DNA of 64,000 bases from Oscheius sp. JU75 (lineage: Eukaryota > Nematoda > Chromadorea > Rhabditida > Rhabditidae): positions 6,324,001-6,388,000 of the forward strand of contig JASJZC010000004.1 of NCBI GenBank assembly GCA_037178855.1, given 5' to 3'. The position numbers were made by a program, and so were the translations under genes. The notes below the pieces were generated by a model that was given only the letters and a program-made list of their open reading frames with translations, had not been told where the DNA came from and searched no databases. Below are positions 59,801 through 64,000 of the stretch, one piece after another. The stretch's first letter is position 1, and each line of letters starts with the position of its first letter.

Positions 59801-62800
59801 TCCACTGCACAACTGCCAGGAAATTCAGTTCTATTCCCTTTTTTCCACTTTTATTCCTTCAATATTTGGCAAAAGGTGACAAATTGATGGTCAGTGGGTT
59901 TTTGAATAAGAGGGGACCGTTTGATGAGAGTCGAGTCTTTAGGTGAAAATTACTTGTTTACAGATCCAATGTTGTTGTCACCTTTTTGAATTAATATTTG
60001 AGCCTTTCGCGAAAGTAGGGGGCAGGAGTAAAAAAAATCGAGATAACTTTCCCTCAGTACTGACCGAAAGAGGAAGGCCTTTGCTCAGAATCCGACTAGC
60101 AAAGTTGCCTACCTTATTTCTTCTAATATAAATACCCCCTTACGTAAGATATACGCTAGTATGTATTCGCGTTTTTTGGAGTCAAGACGACTTTTTCTGA
60201 CTTTCCGATGTTCTCCTAAGTTGTAGCCCGTGATGTGCTTTACAACTTTGCAGAATATCGGAAAGACAGAAAAAGTCGTACTGCATTCTGAAATACGTAG
60301 TAACTACGTCGTAGTTACGTATTTCTTACGTAAGGGGGTGCTTTTATTAAAGCTTTTACGGTATTTGTCCTATTCCGCCATCGACTAACACAGGTTCCAA
60401 CGACCTTTGCTTTTTCCCACAAGGTTTCCGGATAAGTCGGGCTTTCAAAGATTTACGGTCTCATTAGAGAGATTCTTATGGGGGCCTAGCTATCCTAATG
60501 TGGTGGTTATCCAGTATTGTTTTAAGGAAAACGTCTACACTCATCTCTTATCTCCTAGAGAAAAAGTAAGTTTAAATAAGAGAAGACCCACCTCAACTCC
60601 GAGTCTCAACTTCATTCCCTGCTCCTCGCGCGAGGCTCCTCCAATCACCGAGACGGTCCTGATTTTCAGCAGCTCTCCGAACTTCTTCGTCTCTTCCTCA
60701 ATCTGTTGGGCAAGCTCGCGAGTGGGGGCCATGATTATGGCATATGGGCCCTGGTCAATGCATTCCTGTCGCTCCATCTTGGGCAGACTCGTGATCCAGA
60801 CCAGAAGCGGGATGAGGAAGGCGGCAGTTTTTCCGGATCCCGTCTCGGCCACTCCGATAATGTCGCGATTCTGTAGTCCTATGGGAATGGCCTGTCGCTG
60901 GATGGGCGTGGGTTCCTTGTAGCCGACCTTCATGATGGCCTGATAGACTTCCTCGGGAAGGCCGCACTCGTCCCAGGCGCGCAACGGACGTGGAACTCTA
61001 CCTCCCTGAAAAGGAAAAACTACGATTTTTGTAGCTTTTAACCAGGACCAACAGCCTGAAACTTCTGGATCTTCTTCTATATATTTTTATAAAATATTCC
61101 GCCGCGCTACTAGGCATGTATGAAAATAATTTGATATCAAATTTATATCGGAACGACAAGAAAGTTGCGGCTTCTGGTCGAGACGAATTAGAACAAAAGG
61201 GATAAGGAATTTTTATCAGAATTCTACCGCTGTGGCTTGTTTTCTGTTTAACAGTCAGATTATTTTTCACATATAATTTACTGCAAAACATACCTTAATA
61301 GTGATGTTAAAGTCCTCCCTGAAGATTCGCCAGTCACGATCGGTCATCTCGTCCAGCGGCTTCATCTTCCAATGACGCTCGTCATGCAGCTTGGCCTTCT
61401 CCTTGGCTTTTTCCTTTAAGTCACGGCTCTCGGCAAAGACTTTATCATCATCCGTCCTTCTTTTCTCCATCAGCTGCTGGTAGAAGCCGCTGCGCTCCTT
61501 TTTCTGTGCATTCACGTCCACTCCGGCCACGGAACCTCGTCCAAACAGTTGTACCTAAATTGTGATTTAAAATTTGAAAAAATGAATTAGAACCTCGTGT
61601 TTCTTGACATAAAGCTTATTGTAGTCTTGGGAGGTGTCATCGGAGGCGTCCCAGTCGAAGACGAACTTGCGCTCATGAAGTCTCCTACCGCGTTTCTTCT
61701 TCTCTTTCGCCGCGCCGAGATAGCGAGCCGTGACTGCGGTCTTCATCTTTTCCGTGTCGAAGATCTCCTCGTCCTACAAGTTGAGAGATTTTGTATGGCG
61801 AAAACTGGAAGAATGAGGGCTCCAAAATAAAAATCTTCACGTAATAGTCATTGTAACCTGAAGTTTCATTGTCCAAAATGTGATTCAGAAAGCCGTTCTA
61901 GTGATCAACTAACTGCTGGCTAATGTATACGTGATGTTGAGCAATTTTTGGCCTTCAGGTTGCCGTTTTCTGCTATAAAAAATTTCAGATTCTGGTCGAA
62001 ATGTTTGCGAAGTCTTCGTGTATAATTAGGTAAGGCTACCTTATATACAAATTCACGCTTTTCTCCTTGCTGTTCGGAGGTATCATCTGAGAGATCAGAA
62101 AGTGGATAAGTTATGCCTAGAAATCTCTTAATGGTTTCCTCGGAAAAGTTCGATTCCCGTACTTAATTTTTCGGTATTCGAATTAAATGATCTGAAACCG
62201 TCCGAAGCCGAATAGAGCCGAAGAAAATGTTAGAAAGAGCCTCATGCGGTAAGCTCCGAAGCCTGTTCAGCTCTATCTCGAGTTGCTGTCTAATTTGGTG
62301 CGATCCCTGACATATTTCTCTTTTTACTTTACGCAATGTTAAACAGTATCAAGATGGTCCAGTTTGATTTTAAAAAAAACTTCAATTTGACTATTACATC
62401 CCCCATAAAACGCTTCTTCAGACAGAACACATGAATCGATCTGTTGACTCGAGCTTGTAACTCTACTATTTAGCTAACCGAGAAAAGGTTGAAAAACGGA
62501 CACCAACCTTATCCTTCTTCCTCTCCGACCTGTCATCACGTCGTTCTCTGCTACGGCTTCTTCTCCTCTCCCGGCTCCTGCTGCGACTTCTCCTCCTGTC
62601 TCGTCTCTCCTTGGATCTGCTTCTGTCCCGTCTCTCACGACTCCTGTCCCTCCTCGAATCGCGTTCTCGGTCCCGGTCCCCGTGACGGCCTCGATCATCC
62701 TTCTTCTCGCCGTGCATGAAAGCCTTCCTGGCCTCATCCAACTTTGCACGCTCTTCTCTCTGCTTCGCAATCTCCTCCTCGCGTCTCTTGATCGCTAGGG

Positions 62801-62942
62801 CTGCTCTTTCTTCTTTTGTGAGGAATTTTGGCTAAAAGGGCTATTTTTCGTTAAGACTTTGAAAAATTACCTTTGCAAAGGCCTCCTCCTCTTCCTTCTT
62901 CTTCTGGAGCAGTTCCTCGAGAGACGGGGGCTCGGCTGCCAT
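48486..62942 (-). CDS. ddx-23: DEAD-box RNA helicase DDX23/PRP28 (U5 snRNP)
   Basis: Nine exons join in phase to 718 residues: 62871-62942, 62508-62831, 61594-61773, 61294-61554, 60592-61005, 59337-59576, 59072-59293, 57829-58069 and 48486-48688. The N-terminal region is an Arg/Ser/Asp/Glu-rich RS-like domain ([17 protein letters not shown]) at about residues 65-130. The PRP28-specific block [17 protein letters not shown] precedes the helicase core. The core has the Q motif ([13 protein letters not shown]), I (AETGSGKT), Ia (PTRELAQQ), Ib (TPGR), II (DEAD), III (TAT), IV (IIIFVNQK), V (RGIDV) and VI (HRIGRTGRAG). The C terminus ends [13 protein letters not shown]23/PRP28 exchanges U1 for U6 at the 5' splice site. 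The final intron is 9.1 kb, very long beside the others. An acceptor (CTTCCAG) directly abuts the ATG. Confidence 0.95.
48900..57400. repeat. Degenerate GA/CT-rich repeats filling the last DDX23 intron
   Basis: Most of the 9140-bp intron (48689-57828) is made of diverged GAGAGACAGAG-type words on the plus strand, with CT-rich inversions (for example 51120-51150, 53160-53260, 56280-56750), a short GT run at about 49357-49372 and a (GA)14 tract at 56791-56818. Open frames here are biased products of these words. I see no nested gene. Confidence 0.75.
54235..54410 (+). repeat. Internally deleted copy of the 333-bp dispersed element
   Basis: Contains the palindromic core CAATTAGTGTGCAT...GTGCGCACACTAATTG and the ending CCGAAGGGGCGTAACGAGTT...CCTAACTTGT, matching both internal and terminal parts of 63509-63841. 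It lies in the large DDX23 intron. Confidence 0.75.
60118..60363 (+). mobile_element. Dispersed MITE-like element with CTTACGTAAGGGGG ends, copy 3 (fullest)
   Basis: The left end has CCCCCTTACGTAAG and the right end CTTACGTAAGGGGG, inverted copies. The centre is a strong hairpin: ACGACTTTTTCTGACTTTCC pairs with GGAAAGACAGAAAAAGTCGT with one mismatch. It ends AGCTTTTACGGTA like copies 1 and 2. It lies in a DDX23 intron (59577-60591) and has no coding capacity. Confidence 0.75.
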
Positions 62943-63508
62943 CTGGAAGCAGATCTTTTTGTTGAAAGTATCAAAGAAAAAAGGAGGAAGAGTGCAAAAT
63001 TGATTAAAAACAAACAATTCGAAAAAATCGGGATTCAGAATGGCGATGGAGCAGGTCTTACGGTGGCAATGGGTCATTGGAATTGTGGCAGAGCCTCAAA
63101 TGCGTTGAGAATCGGTGTAAACGCATTAAAAGAATAGTAAAAGCCAGTTTCTGAGTTTTGAAAGAGAAGAACTCGAGAAAATGGATTGGAGTGCAGCTGA
63201 GATAGTCTTACAAGGTTTCAGAAGCAGTGCCTTGGATTGGATAGCATTTTTGTAGCTATAGGGCTTGTCAACAGTGAAAAATAGCTTAGGTAATACAAAA
63301 TAGTTTCAGAAACCGAACAATTTTAGGAGCGTTTCTGACGACAACAAACAAAATTTAGGAACGTTTCTGATGAAAACCAGAGCCTAAAACAATGAAACTG
63401 AGTTCGCGGATTCAAACGGCTAAAAATTAGCTTCAAGCATTTTGTTCATCAAACAATTTTATCCTTTTCCGTTTTTCTTTTAGTTAAACAACAGGTAAAC
63501 TTTATTGG
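62943..63508. other. Region upstream of DDX23
   Basis: Probable promoter side of DDX23. AT-rich, with a short internal duplication around 63310-63370 (TTAGGARCGTTTCTGA). No gene seen. Confidence 0.5.
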
Positions 63509-63841
63509 AACAAGTTAGGCTACGCCCCTTCGGGGCTCAGTAATAATCTGATTCTTCCAAAACTGCTCGATTTCTACTTCCTTTTGTCCAACTGTCGTGA
63601 CCCTTTCCCTCCAATCGAGGTACCGTGACAGGAGCAACATCCTCCCAAAGAAGGTATCTCCCGAACTGACTTGACTTGCAAACAATTAGTGTGCGCACAA
63701 AATAGTGCACACTAATTGTCAATTAGGGCTTCAGACAGACAGACAGAGACGCGAGGACAATTTAAAATAGATTAATCGATTGTCCCTTCAGTTTCGAGAT
63801 CCTTCGGCTTCCATGCCTTCGGGGCGGTAGCCTAACTTGTT
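63509..63841. mobile_element. Complete copy of a 333-bp inverted-repeat element
   Basis: It starts AACAAGTTAGGCTACGCCCC and ends GGGGCGGTAGCCTAACTTGTT, imperfect inverted termini of about 20 bp. The centre holds a palindrome (CAATTAGTGTGCAC and GTGCGCACACTAATTG arms). Partial copies lie near 6.9, 41.2-41.6 and 54.3 kb. No coding capacity; target duplication not evident. Confidence 0.75.
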
Positions 63842-64000
63842 GCGCACCTTGAGGCATATCTACCTTGTCCTTTCCCCAGCAAAAACGATTGTTAATGACC
63901 ATTTCTAATCAGTGAAACCCACATCCCACTCTTTGACTCCACTTTCTATCCTCAAACCCATTTCCCTTTCACTCTTTGAACCCATTTTTCCGATTTCTAG

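Noticed and set aside
62053-62098. Possible extra DDX23 exon between exons 2 and 3
   Set aside because: It has an acceptor and a donor, but exons 2 and 3 already join in phase (KKDK then DEEIFD) in agreement with the family; including it would add an unexpected segment.

Overview
The window is animal nuclear DNA, almost certainly from a nematode. Genes are split by very short introns (mostly 35-50 bp) that end in TTTCAG-type acceptors. Several genes have such an acceptor just upstream of the start ATG, as expected for spliced-leader trans-splicing. There is also a fragment of a major sperm protein gene and two members of the DUF229 family that is expanded in nematodes. I cannot name the species. 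Gene models below were built by eye from splice signals, phase and family similarity; no search was run.

Layout. 1-7.6 kb: purine-rich, low-complexity, no gene seen. 7.6-22.5 kb: a lineage-specific, duplicated region. It holds two intact DUF229 (sulfatase-like fold) membrane protein genes on the minus strand. Each sits head to head with a decayed DUF229 copy on the plus strand. Between them are a truncated major sperm protein fragment, a secreted hemopexin-like gene and relics of neighbouring genes. A 2.7-kb Ginger-like cut-and-paste DNA transposon, with an integrase related to KRBA2, sits inside an intron of the first DUF229 gene; the same intron of the second copy lacks it. 22.5-31.3 kb: KRR1 (ribosome biogenesis), an unknown 70-residue protein, a BTB-domain gene with a neighbouring BTB pseudogene, a STARD10-like lipid-transfer protein and hydroxypyruvate isomerase. 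33.3-41.8 kb: a secreted S9 prolyl-oligopeptidase-family enzyme resembling C. elegans DPF-6, a SIKE/FGFR1OP2-type STRIPAK subunit, and a divergently oriented unknown protein of 324 residues. 42.7-47.7 kb: Mediator subunit MED15. 48.5-62.9 kb: the spliceosomal DEAD-box helicase DDX23/PRP28, interrupted by a 9.1-kb GA/CT-rich intron.

Conserved housekeeping genes (KRR1, HYI, MED15, DDX23) are intact and flank fast-changing material. The most notable findings are: the nested transposon with its empty paralogous intron; terminal repeats built from iterated GTTGAAATTGACCGG words; a stretch of about 950 bp with no difference seen between the two DUF229 genes although their flanks have diverged; a TA-flanked foldback element in a divergent promoter; several families of small dispersed repeats, including tRNA-like modules with A and B boxes; and a long near-perfect intronic hairpin.
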